DNA of 64,000 nt. Origin: Ceratothoa steindachneri. Lineage: Eukaryota; Arthropoda; Malacostraca; Isopoda; Cymothoidae. This document shows positions 48,690 through 59,903 of this stretch, piece by piece. The translations under genes were made by a program, and so were the position numbers. Within the stretch, counting starts at the first letter, position 1. Each line of letters starts with the position of its first letter. The notes below the pieces were generated by a model. It was not told the origin of the DNA and did no database searches. It saw nothing but the letters and a program-made list of their open reading frames with translations. The stretch covers positions 83,764,832 through 83,828,831 of the forward strand of contig OZ018323.1 in assembly GCA_963969495.1 (NCBI GenBank), written 5' to 3'.

Positions 48690-48915
48690 CTTTGCATGCT
48701 GTTTTTGTTGTTCTTTAACTATTTGAACTCTACGGTACACACTTATCTATATGTGTACCCTTTGTCTATATATTTTTTACTTGATTTTTTAAAAAATATT
48801 TCTATTCTACTGTACACACTTATCTACATGTGTATCATTTGACCTTTCTTTACATGCCTCTTCTAATTATTTCAATTCTACGGTACACACTTATCTACAT
48901 GTGTACCCTTGACAT
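48690..48915 (+). repeat. three-copy tandem repeat with internal hairpin
   Basis: Units of about 73-80 bases, each containing GGTACACA-cttatctaca-TGTGTACC (an 8-bp stem), at about 48734, 48810 and 48882. The middle copy has T for G in the first base of the stem. Confidence 0.8.
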
Positions 48916-48999
48916 GTAGGTTCAGCTATCTCTCAAATACACGAACACGCTTCTCCGAACCAGAATTGGGGGGTGATAGGACAGTACTCTCTTCTCCCG

Positions 49000-49014
49000 C
49001 AGGCTTCGCCTGCT
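49000..49014. other. GCAGGC hairpin
   Basis: GCAGGC-TTC-GCCTGC, a perfect 6-bp stem with a 3-base loop. Context unknown. Confidence 0.6.
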
Positions 49015-49196
49015 AGTGATGAAAATAATATACTTTAGGACAGACAGAAAAAGAAAAGGGGAATTCACATTCACTCCATGCAGGGAGGGAAAGGGCGTCG
49101 CTGGCATCTTTTTATTGCTCATCTCATTTTATTCCCAAATCTTTCTTTCGTATGACGTTTTCTTTTATGCTCCTACTACGTTATATTTACACTATT

Positions 49197-49660
49197 GAAG
49201 TACTCATCAAGTCGGTTTTTGAACATATTAATTGACGTGCTTTCTACTACACGGTTGGGCAGGCTATTCCACGTTTGCGTGATTTTAAACGTGAAGTAAT
49301 TTTGAGATATAGTAGTTAAATCGCTTGTTCACTAATTTTAAACCATTTTGGCGTGTGTTGACCCTTTCGTCCATCTCGAATAATAGTCTGTAGTCAATAT
49401 TAGTAAATCCTTTTAAGATTTTGAATACATCGATCAATTGTCCATGTAATCGTCTACTTTCAAGTGATAGTATGTTTAATGAGTGGAGTCTATCTTCGTA
49501 CGGTTTGTTTCGGATTCCAGGAAAAGTTTCGTAGCCTGACGGAGCACTCTTTATAACTGCGCTATATCCTTGTTTAGGGAGGGACATCAAAATTGAAAAT
49601 TGAACCGCGTATTCGAGGTGTGGGCGCACGAGCGATTTGTATATTGGCAGAATTATATTA
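49197..49660 (-). mobile_element. LINE 3' end (RT C-terminus)
   Basis: Minus strand: RPHLEYAVQF (near 49600-49627), the motif that follows the active site region in CR1/jockey-type RT, then PYEDRLHSLNILSLESRR, DVFKILKGFTNIDY and, after a frame change, TWNSLPNRVVESTSINMFKNRLDEYF, the common C-terminal end, at about 49275-49200. 5'-truncated. The sequence differs from the copies at 6.6 and 59 kb, so it is a different lineage of the same clade. Confidence 0.85.
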
Positions 49661-49675
49661 TTCGATTTGAAAGTA

Positions 49676-49730
49676 AAAGAGAGAGAGAGAGAGAGAGAGA
49701 AATAGAGAGAGAGAGAGAGGGAGAGTGTGC
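49676..49730. repeat. (GA)n microsatellite with interruptions
   Basis: GA repeats with AA and GG interruptions, leading to a short (GT)n run at 49729-49740. Confidence 0.93.
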
Positions 49731-49739
49731 GTGTGTGTG

Positions 49740-50258
49740 TTCTACCAGGCGTTGCTTGTGTTCGTGTTCAAAGTTACAGATGCCATTGCTATACAAAATC
49801 ATCAATAGAGTTGTACTAGGTTTAGTTTGTGTTCGTGTTCAAAGCTATAGATGCCCTTTTCTGCCTTATCATCAATAGAGTTGTGCCAGGCTTTCTTTAT
49901 CATCATGTTAGGTTACAATTACCCTTACTATGATTTACCACCGAAAGTTTGAATAGGCTTTTTTATAACAGCCTACTAGGCTTTTTAGCCGGTATAATTG
50001 TACCAATTTTGGGATGGGCTCGTGTTAGGGCTACAGATACCCTTACTATGTTTTACCACCGATAGATTTGTACCAGGCTTTTTATATGATCGTGTTAGGG
50101 ATAAAAACCCACTTTATATGCTTCTTTATCTAGAGATTTGTACCAAGCCTTGATTTTCATCTTTTGGGGTTACAGACACCCTTACTATGTTTTATTACCA
50201 AAAAAGTTGTACCAGGCTTTTAGAAGAGCGTGTTAGGGTCACAGATACCATTACAATT
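49740..50258 (+). repeat. minisatellite, about 75-85 bp unit
   Basis: About seven diverged units with GTTGTACCAGGCTTTT, CGTGTTAGGGTTACAGATACC and CCTTACTATGTTTTACCACC as recurring parts. Units at the left end (TGTTCGTGTTCAAAG) are more diverged. Confidence 0.85.
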
Positions 50259-50689
50259 GGGTTCTTTCCAATTCTGTGGCATCTCTATTTTACCTGCTGG
50301 GCATTGGCAACCAGGCTTGGTTGCATTCTACATTGGTTTAACCCAGGATGAATTGATAAAAATATTCATATTAAATACTAAAATTTAATCTTTTTCTTTG
50401 TGAGAAAAAAGGAACTAGTATTTATTATACCAGTATTCACCTTATCTTTCCTTAATTGATTCCTATTACACACTAAAAAAATTTAAATTTATAATTTATT
50501 ATTATACTTAGTTTCAAATTATAAACTTTTTTACAGAAACAAAAAAGAGCTTAGCTTTATTTTTTTCCGGGGTGTATGTCTAGCTGTATAGAATTCTAGA
50601 AATAAGCTCTCTAAATTAGCTGACTTACGAAAGTTATGAGAGAGAAGGGCAGACTTGATTGAGAGTTGACCTGGCATTGTTTATTCGAT
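50259..50689. other. AT-rich stretch without recognised genes
   Basis: GAGAGAAGGGCAGACTTG...GAGAGTTGA at 50640-50672 resembles 63046-63078, where it also lies next to an element boundary; the shared block is probably part of a dispersed repeat. Confidence 0.45.
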
Positions 50690-51011
50690 AGGCTGCAACA
50701 ACTGACAAAAATGTGATTATGGACAAACCGGAAAAGAATTAGATATCCAGGTTAAGCAACATCGAGCCAATGTATGTAATCACAGTGAACAATCTGCGCT
50801 TTTTCTACATATGTACAATCTTAACTGGAACAGTGCCAAACCAGTCATAAAATGCAGTAATTATATTTTGAGAAATATATTAGAATGTATTTCCATCAAC
50901 GTGTTCCCAAATTTCAATCTTAGCCCTGGTTTGTTCATGCTAGACCCCATTATCACTACATACATAAAATCTCAAATAAAGTTGTTTCGGGATTTTGCAC
51001 CCCCTAATTAA
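50690..51011 (+). pseudogene. Penelope-like element GIY-YIG C-terminal part
   Basis: YGQTGKELDIQVKQHRANV gives the end of the YIG motif with the R and H positions of the nuclease. The open frame from 50811 continues SAKPVIKCSNYILRNILE and PNFNLSPGLFMLDPIITTYIK and ends at 51009-51011, which is the typical PLE C-terminus length. The CxxC part and RT are missing. The hammerhead begins 69 bases after the stop, followed by (TA)n. Confidence 0.85.
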
Positions 51012-51079
51012 AGTTCAGAGGTGGGTAGTGTATTTTTCCCTTCCACTATTTAAGGTAATGTATGTGTAGCCTCCTGTTC

Positions 51080-51125
51080 ATTCCTTGAAAAGGTCTTTAA
51101 GAATAAAGACGAAAGCGCTCGGAAT
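51080..51125 (+). ncRNA. hammerhead-like ribozyme with U3/A8 core
   Basis: All three helices are perfect: stem I ATTCC (51080-51084) with GGAAT (51121-51125); stem II GTCTTT (51093-51098) with AAAGAC (51105-51110) and loop AAGAAT; stem III AGCGCT (51114-51119), self-complementary. The second strand GAA is at 51111-51113 and C17 at 51120. The first core strand is TTGAAAA (51085-51091), so C3 is U and G8 is A relative to CUGANGA, with one extra G before stem II. Helix preservation argues that the motif is or was recently under selection or is young. Confidence 0.7.
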
Positions 51126-51155
51126 CGTTTTTCGCTTTTCCTTTGTGGGTGTTTC

Positions 51156-51690
<535 letters not shown>

Positions 51691-51699
51691 GGGGTGCGA

Positions 51700-52564
51700 G
51701 ACAAGAGGGACCGCACAATACTCCGGGAAGAAGATGACTCGAAAAGCTTTCTTCTGAATAAGGGCCAAAGCTTCGCGAAGGGCGATCTGCGGGTGAGATC
51801 TTAATGACGAGGTACAATTCGAACAAGGGTTGCGAGGCTTCACGGAAAACAGACATAAAGTCTGAACAGAGGGACTGGCAGGCTCCACAGATATTTAATG
51901 GTGCCGTAGGCAAAATGACACTTGCTGGGGCCAATAGTAAGGCCGTGTTCCCGAAGCATACTGAGGAGGGAGGGAGGGGAAACTAGATTTTAGTCCCATA
52001 TGCGGGTGGCCATGTAAACATTATCAAAATAAAAGAAAACCTTATTCAGCCCATCGAGTAACTAGCGCATCATGCGATTATAGTTACTACAGGCAGTAAC
52101 TAATCCAAATGGAAGACGCCGAAATTGCATAAGGCCCTTTTCTGTGGAGAAAGCGGTGTATTTCCGGGCACTATCCTCAAGGGGGATTTGATAGTAGGCC
52201 TTACACAAGTCTATCTCCTAAATAAATGTAGGTTCTGATCTATTACAGGGATAGGCTCAGCGTTGAAGACCGTTACGGCGTTTAGTTTTCTGAAGTCTAC
52301 ATACATGCGGAAAGACTGATCCGGCTTCCTGACCATAACAATGGGGGAGCAATAATCTGATGTGGAGGGTTCAACGATTCCCAATTTCAGTAGGTTTTCG
52401 ACTTCGGAGTTAAAAGCAGAACGCAAGTAAACGGGCAAGGGGTATGGTTTAGATCGGATAAGCTCCTGGGTGGTTAAGGCTATATCATGCTCGAAATGGA
52501 TATAGCAGCCAGGCTTCTCGGACATTACATCCGGGAATTCGGTCAACAAATGAGCTAATTGCAT
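51700..52564 (-). pseudogene. pol: gypsy reverse transcriptase (broken)
   Basis: Copies the element RNA into DNA. The open part (52564-52211) starts with LAHLLTEFPDVMSEKPG, then IRSKPYPLP, VENLLKLGIVEPSTSDYCSP and VRKPDQSFRMYVDFRKLN, all standard gypsy RT landmarks. After a frame change come FRRLPFGLVTA, and the catalytic YxDD box as YFDN (52020-52031), so the second active-site Asp is Asn. A stop lies a few residues before it. GLTIGPSKCHFAY follows at about 51950-51910, and an internal deletion comes next. Inactive. RNase H is not recognised downstream. Confidence 0.9.
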
Positions 52565-52769
52565 CTTCTGAGAAGGTTCCTGCTGGGGTTCTAAGTCTAG
52601 TTTCGGGGCAGAGTCTTCACGGGAACCAGGGAAAGAAGGGAGGGCCTAGTCATTGTCAGACTCGACGTATACGGTTTGTATTAAGTTAAGGAGCTCAGAG
52701 GGATAAGAAGCCTCCATTACTGCTTCTTGGTCAAGCGGACTTATATTATTAATGCAGGGCAGCGGTGGT

Positions 52770-53900
52770 AGCTCTTAAGCATATTCACATGAAACAGTTT
52801 ATTACCTGAGGGGGTATGAGGTGCTTCTAAGGTGGGGAAGGGGCCTTTCCATTGGGGCAGGAGCTTATTTGTATCCGTGAGTAGGAGGAACAGCCCCTTG
52901 TTGCTGGGCCTAAATCACCTTTCATTTGACCTAACATCAAAATAGGTCCTATACTTCTCCAGGTTTAGGTCTGTATTTTTGTATGCGATATCTGCGCATT
53001 CTTCCAGGCGGTTCCTAGATCTAACAAATAAGAATATGAGGATTTGATCTCCAATCCAGGCAGGGATTGGCAAATAGTTCATTTAATATACTCATCGGGC
53101 TTCGGACGTTTCAGCCATACAAAAGTTCAAAGGGGACAAATCCTAAAGTTCTGTAGGGGATTTCTCGGCAGGCAAACAAAGCAACTGGCAGGTATTCATG
53201 CCATTCTCAGGGTTGGGCATAACACAGCTTTAAAGTGATCTTCAATGTACCATTTAATTTTTTGCAGACGCCGTTAGCGGCGGGGTGAAAAGGGGTGGTG
53301 AATAGTGGTTTGGTCATAAGGAGCTTGCCAACGTACTCCATTAGTTCAGAGGTAAACTGTCTACATCTGTCAGACAATATCTCCTTCGGGATGCCGACGC
53401 GGGAAAATATAGAAATCAAGGACTTCGCACAGGTCACACAATCTATCATTTTAAGGGGGACTGCGTCGGGGAATCTCGTGGCAAAAAAGTGAAGGTGAGG
53501 ACGTAGGAGTGTCCTTCGCTAGACGGGGGTGAAGTGGGCCAATCAAATCTATGGCCACTCTAAAGAAAGGCTCCGAGACAATTGGGGTCTTCTGGAAGGA
53601 GGAAGATCGTATGCTACCTTTTGCAGCAGTCTTTTGACAAATGTCACACGACCTGCAAAACGCGGCAAGTTCTTTGGCAGCTCTGGGCCAAAAGAAGTAA
53701 CGTAAAATTCTCTGAGTGGTTTTATTGTGGCTGTAATGACCAGCCAGTAATCAATCGTGGGCAAGTCGGAGGACTTGGGGTACATGCGAACGGGAGATAC
53801 ATAAAGAGTCATGGATTTATCCTCAGCCAAACTGGAGCGAAATAGGAGCCCGTCACTTACAAGGTAGACGACCTTCCTCTGACCGCTATTCGACGGGGTT
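52770..53900 (-). pseudogene. pol: gypsy integrase (broken)
   Basis: Joins element DNA to the target. Read across frames: an HxxxH-type zinc site (GHYSHN, near 53735) and CRSC (53643-53657) form the HHCC domain. The core shows AIDLIGP with the first Asp (53547-53549), then SDRCRQFTS with the second (53369-53371). The third catalytic position, Glu in the family, is Lys here (53261-53263, in GVCKKLNG). The C-terminal part has FPTLEAPHTPSGNKLFHV and LKSY at about 52770. Frameshifts and the Glu change make it inactive. Placement upstream of RT is the odd point. Confidence 0.88.
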
Positions 53901-53956
53901 AGGGAAGAGCTGCGTGATCTGGCCTTCTAACATGGCACATAACTTAATGGAGGCTA

Positions 53957-54286
53957 TTATCGCGTCGGCCCAACTAGTAAATTATTTACATTCGAGATAG
54001 CATCGGACCACAGGGAACCGATTTGAGCGCCCCAAGTAGTCATGGACTTATCGTGGTCAGGGATCACTGGGGAAAGAAACTTTTCTGAGATGACGATGCA
54101 GGTGCAGCCAGTGCCTCTTACAAGGGTTGACACTCTGCATCCATTAACGGTTCCGTTTTCGAACTTAAGCGCACCAGGGGAGCTTTTGTTAAACAAAATG
54201 TTGACTTGCTGTCCCGGGGGACTACTTGTTGGGGAAATTGCTGGCGTTTCAGTGCGAGCGGGCTGATGGGAGAGAGAGAGAGGCAC
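53957..54286 (-). pseudogene. pol: gypsy protease region
   Basis: Aspartic protease that cuts the polyprotein. The frame has FENGTVNGCRVSTLV and then RGTGCTCIVISEKF (54107-54118 for the centre), where the family has an Asp-Thr-Gly; here the Asp is gone and one extra codon is present. The C-terminal half reads ISNVNNLLV and leads towards the integrase. Inactive. Confidence 0.7.
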
Positions 54287-54299
54287 TTATCTGATGACT

Positions 54300-55416
54300 T
54301 GTTTATTAGGAGCGGAACGGAATTGGGAGTTTTGGGAACAGTTAGTCCTTAGGTGACCTGGTACACCGCAGGAAAAACATACGACTGGCTTTCAAGGGTA
54401 ATCCAGCGCTGGGGGATCAAAGATGGGAGGCTTAATATCCCTCGGTTCAGACGGGGGATGGTTTTTGGGTTTGGAGGGACCAGGTACCTTAACAATCTTG
54501 GGGAGGTTCTTTGGGGAGAACTTGGAGATGTTTCCTTTATTTTGGGAGATGGAGGATGCGATTTTGGGGGTTCTTTCGAGTATAGGTTGTGGTTTGATGC
54601 GTGCACATCCGCCTCTTTGATACATTCCGTGAAAGAAGACGTGCGTCTATCCTTCACGAATGCGAGGATTTAGGAGGGTAGAACAGCTATCAACTGATTC
54701 CGTAAAATAAATTTAAATAGGGACTCGTAGTCGCGGTTGAATTGGGTTGAGTCCAACCAGAATTAAAAATTCCTCTGGAATGTGAATCCAAATTGGCAGT
54801 AAGTCTGGCTAGGCAATATCGTTGCAGACGAAACTTTGCCCTATAGCAATCAGGATTCTGTTAATAGCCGATAATAGCTCCGACCTGATGGTGGAATAGT
54901 CGAGGGTGGCTTCAACAGGGAGCGAAATGGAAATTTCCCAAAAATGGGTATTGAGAAGGGGGAGTAGTTGAGCGACTCCATCTGCTTCAATTTCCCAGTG
55001 CTTTACTTCGAAAATTTTCTCAAAGTGTGTTAAGTAGGCGCTGAAATATTCGTATTATTTAAACACTGGCAACTTTAATAGGGGGGTTTGGGGGGTTTCA
55101 TTTATCGAGCTAATGGAAGGAGTTTACAATTGGTTCCTGTTTAGCTTGCGTTCGTGCTGAAGAATTCTTTCTCTTTCTTCCATTTCTATCTGCTTTCTTT
55201 CTCTTTTCTCTTCAGCTTCTCTCTTCTCTCTTCTCTCTTCAGCTTCTGTCTACTCTCTTTTATCTGTCCTTTCAATTTTTCTTTTTCTTGGATATAAACA
55301 ATTAGATCCTTGCCGGACAACCTAAAGACCTCGCCTTGTTGTCGGAATCGTTCGAATGACGAAAACTTGCTGGTGTAAATGTGTGTATGGCCGCTCGGTG
55401 CGTACAAGGAACTCAT
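54300..55416 (-). pseudogene. gag: gypsy gag with zinc knuckle (broken)
   Basis: Starts MSSLYAPSG at 55416; FERFRQQGEVFRLSGKDLIV matches the 2.4-kb gag start, followed by a Lys/Glu/Arg coiled-coil segment (to about 55186). Broken frames then give LLPLLNTHFWEISISLPVEA (about 54960-54870) and CIKEADVHASNHNLYSKEPP (about 54630-54560), a Pro/Ser-rich segment, and a CCHC zinc knuckle CFSCGVPGHLRTNC (54379-54338) that binds RNA. Same family as the gag at 2398. Confidence 0.85.
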
Positions 55417-55853
55417 GGAAAAAATTATGAGGCTCTTACGATCATATCAAATTCCTAACGGACATTTACACATACAACGATTGTAACACAATCAATAAAG
55501 AAAAAAAAATTAAATTACAATTCAAAAATTGATCCCTATATGACCAGTAGTTAAAAGGTCTTTTAATCCTGCACGAGGATTTGTAGGGAATTTTGAGACA
55601 GCTCGCCTCCGAAAAAAAAGACACACAAAGAAAATAAACTTGGAAAAAATATGGTCGCACTTTCACCACAATAAAATGATCAATCAAAAACAAAATTAAG
55701 ATTTTTTTCAATTATCTTTGGATAACCCTGAACTAACTTGGCAAACTGGTTAATGAACAATTTAAGAGAGGGGGGGAGCCTTGAAAAGAAAAGGGTTCAT
55801 TCAATACAAAGTAACCCAACTTTACCTGACACCAGATTTTAATATAATGATAA

Positions 55854-55856
<3 letters not shown>
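55417..55856. other. leader of gypsy element or unrelated AT-rich DNA
   Basis: Would be the 5' untranslated part of the minus-strand gypsy element. No LTR end or primer-binding site can be defended. Confidence 0.35.

Positions 55857-55898
<42 letters not shown>
55857..55898. repeat. (TA)n microsatellite
   Basis: Pure TA. It cuts the PLE N-terminal frame that lies to its right on the minus strand. Confidence 0.97.
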
Positions 55899-55900
<2 letters not shown>

Positions 55901-56090
55901 GGTAGTTTCGTAGGAGTCTTTCTTGAATGCAAATTTTTTTAAAGACCATCATATACTTCGCGTTGATCAATTTCCTCTTGGAACTTTCTATTATTCTGTC
56001 TTTTTTTTTAGTCCATCTTGTAGATGGTAGATAACTTGTCCTATATTCATATCTCTTTTTAATAAATGCGTTTGGTAAAAGCAAACTAAA
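55899..56090 (-). pseudogene. Penelope-like element N-terminal fragment
   Basis: Minus-strand frame after the hammerhead: FSLLLPNAFIKKRYEYR, WTKKKDRIIESSKRKLINAK and MMVFKKICIQERLL, which resembles the N-terminus of PLE proteins (basic helices, NAR/NAK...F..C....LLP). It stops at (TA)n 55898. Here the ribozyme stands 5' of the coding start, the usual place of PLE hammerheads in their pseudo-LTRs. Confidence 0.55.
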
Positions 56091-56092
56091 TT

Positions 56093-56130
56093 GCTGAGCT
56101 TTCGATCTTATTCGATCATCTTCGGAGCGT
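56093..56130 (-). ncRNA. hammerhead ribozyme, PLE 5' end
   Basis: Minus strand: CCGAAGA (56125-56119) for CUGANGA (U4 changed to C), one extra T, stem II GATC/GATC (56117-56114 with 56107-56104) and loop GAATAA, GAA-A15.1 (56103-56100), AGCT (56100-56097) as self-complementary stem III, C17 at 56096. Stem I begins GCT/AGC. The U4 change may lower activity. Confidence 0.65.
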
Positions 56131-57045
56131 TTTCCGATGAAGTATGCTGGAGTCAGAATTAGGCTTAATGAAAAGAAATGAAATGAAAGGGAAAGTGGGA
56201 GAAAAAGTTTTAGATCTCCATGCCCCTCTCCCACACCCCGACCAGTCCCTCTCAGATGAGGGACCCGGTTGGTGGGGTGGGACGAGGCCCGGTTCCCCCG
56301 GCGTCCTCCTCCCCCGTCTCGGTGCTTTCAGTCAAAGGCTTGAAAGTTGAACAAGTTGGCCTGTGGACCTGCTTAACGTGGGACGCGGACTACGGTGTTT
56401 TTATGTTTTCCTAGCTTTTAATTCTTACTATTTGCTGTACCTGTCCCTGGTGTTAGTGTTTCGTCCATCTTTGGATAGCGGTAAAGGAGGAAGATGATTA
56501 AAGTGGAAGGAATTTGGAGGTCTGCAGAGAGGTGCAAGTTGCGTGGAGGTCGAAGCTAATCTCTGTACTATAAACTAATTTTAGAGTTAAGTTCGAAATA
56601 AGTTAGGGTGAAAGTGTGTCTGTTTGTTTATTTCTGTGTTTGTTTTGTTATTATGTTATATGTGTATGAGATAGGCGTTCAAAACGTTGTTAGCATTATT
56701 TGTTTTCCTACTATGTTAATAACTAGAGTTCCTGTGATTCTTTGTAACATAATTGTCGTATTTGTATCTGTTGTGTGGGGATCATGTTGCTTGGTTATTT
56801 ATTTGTTTATTTTTCTCTTCTTTATTAATATTGTTTTCCTTTTTCGTTCATTTACACTTTTTGGTTAGTTTTGTCATTCCTTGTGTATATCAAGTCCAAT
56901 CCGGTGAGTTTTGTCATTATTCGTGAAATTTTGTCACAATCGGGTTTCCTTATTTGATTTACAGGTAAATCTCCTCCTCTTCCCTTTGGTCCGCTTGGTT
57001 TTTAACAGCATATGTTGTCTCCATCCTGCTCCTCGTGCTATTTGA
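56131..57045. other. non-coding stretch, possible PLE UTR
   Basis: Includes a sharply GC-rich block (about 56215-56310, CCC and GGG rich) and T-rich DNA at 56600-57040 with the recurring phrase GTTTTGTCA (56867, 56909, 56930). On the minus strand it leads into the hammerhead, so it may be the upstream part of a PLE pseudo-LTR. Confidence 0.4.
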
Positions 57046-57340
57046 TTATTTAATTTCTCTCCTATTTCTTCTTGTGTTTTTTCTATGATTTTTTTTTGCT
57101 CTTTTGTCAATTATTTTATTTAATTGTTTTATTTTCACTTCGTTGTGTAAATCTCTTTGTTTTCTCCTCTCTAATCGTCGCGTGTTCGGAATGATATTTA
57201 CTGTCTTATTATGTATACGTTGCATTCTTATTAGATTGCTTCTTGAAACCGTATACATGGCAATTGTTGGATATATCAAAGTAGGCTGTATCATGGCTTG
57301 GTAGATCTTTTTCTTATTTTTCATGTTTAGATTCCTTAAT
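57046..57340 (-). pseudogene. LINE RT C-terminal fragment
   Basis: KKIYQAMIQPTLIYPTIAMY, then SRSNLIRMQRIHNKTVNII and RDLHNEVKIKQLNKIID, the block after the RT core in jockey/I-type elements (IRPTLTYA, Q..NKALRII, LH...I..L). Both ends are cut; the element is distinct from the other LINE copies. Confidence 0.75.
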
Positions 57341-57469
57341 CTGTAGAGTAAAATGAATGAAAAGAAAATGGTTTTTAGGGAATATTTATTCCGCCTCGCT
57401 TAAGCGTAACGCCAAAGGTAACGAGCCAATCCACTGAGAGGAATTTTTAGAACAACTTTAATGTTCGAT

Positions 57470-58501
57470 TCCAGCTCGTGGCCTGACTGTTGAGGGTCGG
57501 CTTTTCTTCGTTTATTAATATGGCTTCTAAGATGTTCAGCCTAGCTTTATTTCCCTCTTTTCTTTTAATTGTAGTCTTTTCAAATAGTTAGGTTTATGTT
57601 GTGCGCGCTCTACATATGATTTTTAAGCCCTTGCCTTTGCAGATGCATGGTTAAACGCCTCGTAAGGGTGGTGGTTGTAATGCCAATATATTTTGAGTTA
57701 TTATAAAGCTTGTAGTCTTCATTGGGGCAGATAAACTCGTGAACTATGTTGGTTGACTTTAGATTCGAGGAGTTTTTGCAGCTGTTGTTTTTCATAAGGA
57801 GATTGTTGGCTTTTGTCGATTTATAGTATATAATAAGTGGAATTTTGTCCATTCGAATCATAACCTTGATGTTACGGTTAACAATCTCCTTGATGTTTTT
57901 TCGTCTATTGTATAGGCCGTGGACATCTGATTTCTGCAATACAGTTTGATGTTGTTTACCTCTTCCTGATTACTTTTCGTTTTATCTGTATCTTTGAATT
58001 GCATATTTAAAAATGATTGGAGTTGTTTTCAATGATGCTGTTCGAGAAACCGTTGTTCACGAGTGTTTGTTTTACGCGTGAGATCTCTTAATGGAAATTT
58101 CCACATTTGTATGCTCGGCAGATGTGTGAGCCGATTACACTTATTTTATAGCTTTCAGGGCATTCACAATCCACGTTGAGGCATCTTCCCATGTCCGTAA
58201 TTTTCCTATATACTTTTGTGATATAGCTACCATTGATGTTTTGTACCTTAACGTCCAGAAAAAGGAGTTTATTGCCCGTGCTCAATTCATAAGTGAATTT
58301 TAACACGGAGTTCTCCTCAACTTGCCGTTTGATGTTCTTTAGATGTCGTTCGTTTTTGACGTTGATATAGATGTCGTCTATGAATCGCCAATATGTGTGT
58401 GGCTTATTTCCACTGTTGTCAAATAGGTTTTCTTCAAGTTGACCCATATAGTAGTAGGCGAAGGTCAGCCCCAAGGGTGACCACATAACCACTACATCCA
58501 C
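57470..58501 (-). pseudogene. Penelope-like element RT and GIY-YIG endonuclease
   Basis: The most complete PLE here. The RT part (58501-58088) has MWSPLGLTFAYYYMGQ (motif around GSPLGP, altered), YWRFIDDIYINV with the catalytic DD intact, then LLFLDVKVQN and DMGRCLNVDCECPESYKI. After a gap and frame change the nuclease part (57939-57610) has FICPNEDYKLYNNSKYIGIT and TLTRRLTMHLQ, that is, YIG plus R and H. A C-terminal tail (ILEA...NEEKPTLNSQATSW) runs to about 57470. The CxxC motif has one Cys replaced (ICPNEDY). The 5' end is cut within seven bases of (TA)n at 58507. Confidence 0.87.
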
Positions 58502-58505
58502 TTGC

Positions 58506-58506
<1 letters not shown>

Positions 58507-58572
<66 letters not shown>
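58507..58572. repeat. (TA)n-(TAA)n microsatellite
   Basis: TA to 58562, then TAA/AAT triplets to about 58577. Confidence 0.97.
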
Positions 58573-58576
<4 letters not shown>

Positions 58577-58687
58577 TGAAAATCACATGAGACGTGATAT
58601 ATAGATGTATTTAAAGGCCCAAGGAAATGAAAATTGGTAACCCAACCCAGAAAAACACTAAGGAGAATATTACATGAACCAATGTAG

Positions 58688-58770
58688 GGTTGAGTGTGGT
58701 AGCTATAGCGATGAGCGTCGTGGTCATATAAGCGATGATCGCTTAATGACACAGGTTCAAATCCAACTCC
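58688..58770 (+). repeat. tRNA-derived SINE-like block
   Basis: GGTTCAAATCC (58754-58764) is a perfect B box. TAGCTATAGCG (58700-58710) resembles an A box with one mismatch. Between them GCGATGAGCGTCG...AGCGATGATCGC could form an anticodon-like arm. A GTTG/CAAC acceptor of four pairs is possible. A SINE head is more likely than a working tRNA. Confidence 0.5.
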
Positions 58771-58867
58771 TTTATTTATTTTCCTATAACGATTACAATA
58801 GTTTGCTCTATCTTTCCGTTTTCTACATCTCCCATTTTCTTTATCAAGCTTTCATTGGTTCATGTAA

Positions 58868-59903
58868 CATAACATAACATAACATAACATAACATAATTT
58901 CACGGATGACAAAAGCCACAAGGGCCTATCAAAGGTCATCCGTATCCATCAAATCCACCCACATAAAGCATCCATAGGATTTTGTCAGATCATGCATCTA
59001 CAATATACAATTTAAAAATCCATAGGAATGTCCAACCATACATCTACAATATATAATTTAAAGCCTCCATAGGAGGCTGTCAAAAACAAAATCAAAGTCC
59101 CCCAAAATATACAATAAAAAGAAACTGCATCCACAGGAATGAGTCAAGAAACATATCCACATACCGAAAGTAAGAAATTTACCCTCCATCCCCATCTGTG
59201 CTTGAAAACATTCAAGTTTGGGCTGTCTACAGTCTCAGGTGGCAAACTATTTCAATAATCCACCACTCTGTTAGTGAAAAAATATTTTCTAACGTCTAGT
59301 CTGCACCTCTGTTTTTTAATCTTTAAGTGGTGGCCTCTAGTTCTATTACTACCTTCTAACTCAAATAACTTGCTGAAATCCAATTTATCCATCCCAGAAA
59401 AGATTTTAAAAAGCTCAATCATATCTCCCCTCACACACCTTCTTTCAAATGAAAACATATTTAATACCCTCAGTCTATCTTCATATTCAAGGTGCTTCAG
59501 GGATGGTATTATTTTTGTTGCCCTCCTTTGTACTGACTCTAATAAGTTTATATCATGTCTAAAATGTGGTCACCATGCCTGTATACAGTACTCTAAATGT
59601 GGCCTGAGATAAGAGTTGTATAGTTTAAGGATAACCTCCTTACTCTTGTAGCTAAAATTTCTTTTAATGTAACCTAGCACCCTATTTGCTCTATTTTTTG
59701 CCTCAATACACTGCTTTGAAAATTTCAGTGACCTATCTACTACTACTCCTAAGTCCTTCTCATCCTCAACTGAATTAAGCCAATACCCATCCATCTCATA
59801 GCTAAATTCCTTATTATCTCTCCCCATGCTAATAACTTTGCATTTATTAAGGTTAAAAGTCATCTGCCACTTCTGAGCCCAAGCTAACAACTTATTTAAG
59901 TCA
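58868..59903 (-). mobile_element. 5'-truncated LINE with (ATGTT)n tail
   Basis: Inserted into the palindrome arm. Minus strand: 59890-59570 WAQKWQMTFNLNKCKVISMG, then DLGVVVDRSLKFSKQC, NRVLGYIKRNF and LRPHLEYCIQAW (CR1/jockey-type RT after the active site). The frame then changes to FSFERRCVRGDMIELFKIFSG and KYFFTNRVVDY (59458-59252). The 3' UTR follows and ends in six copies of TATGT (58899-58868 on the plus strand AACAT). Such short tandem tails serve as the template end for target-primed reverse transcription in some clades. The UTR is shared with 6.8-7.07 kb. 5' end lacks the RT core. Confidence 0.87.
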
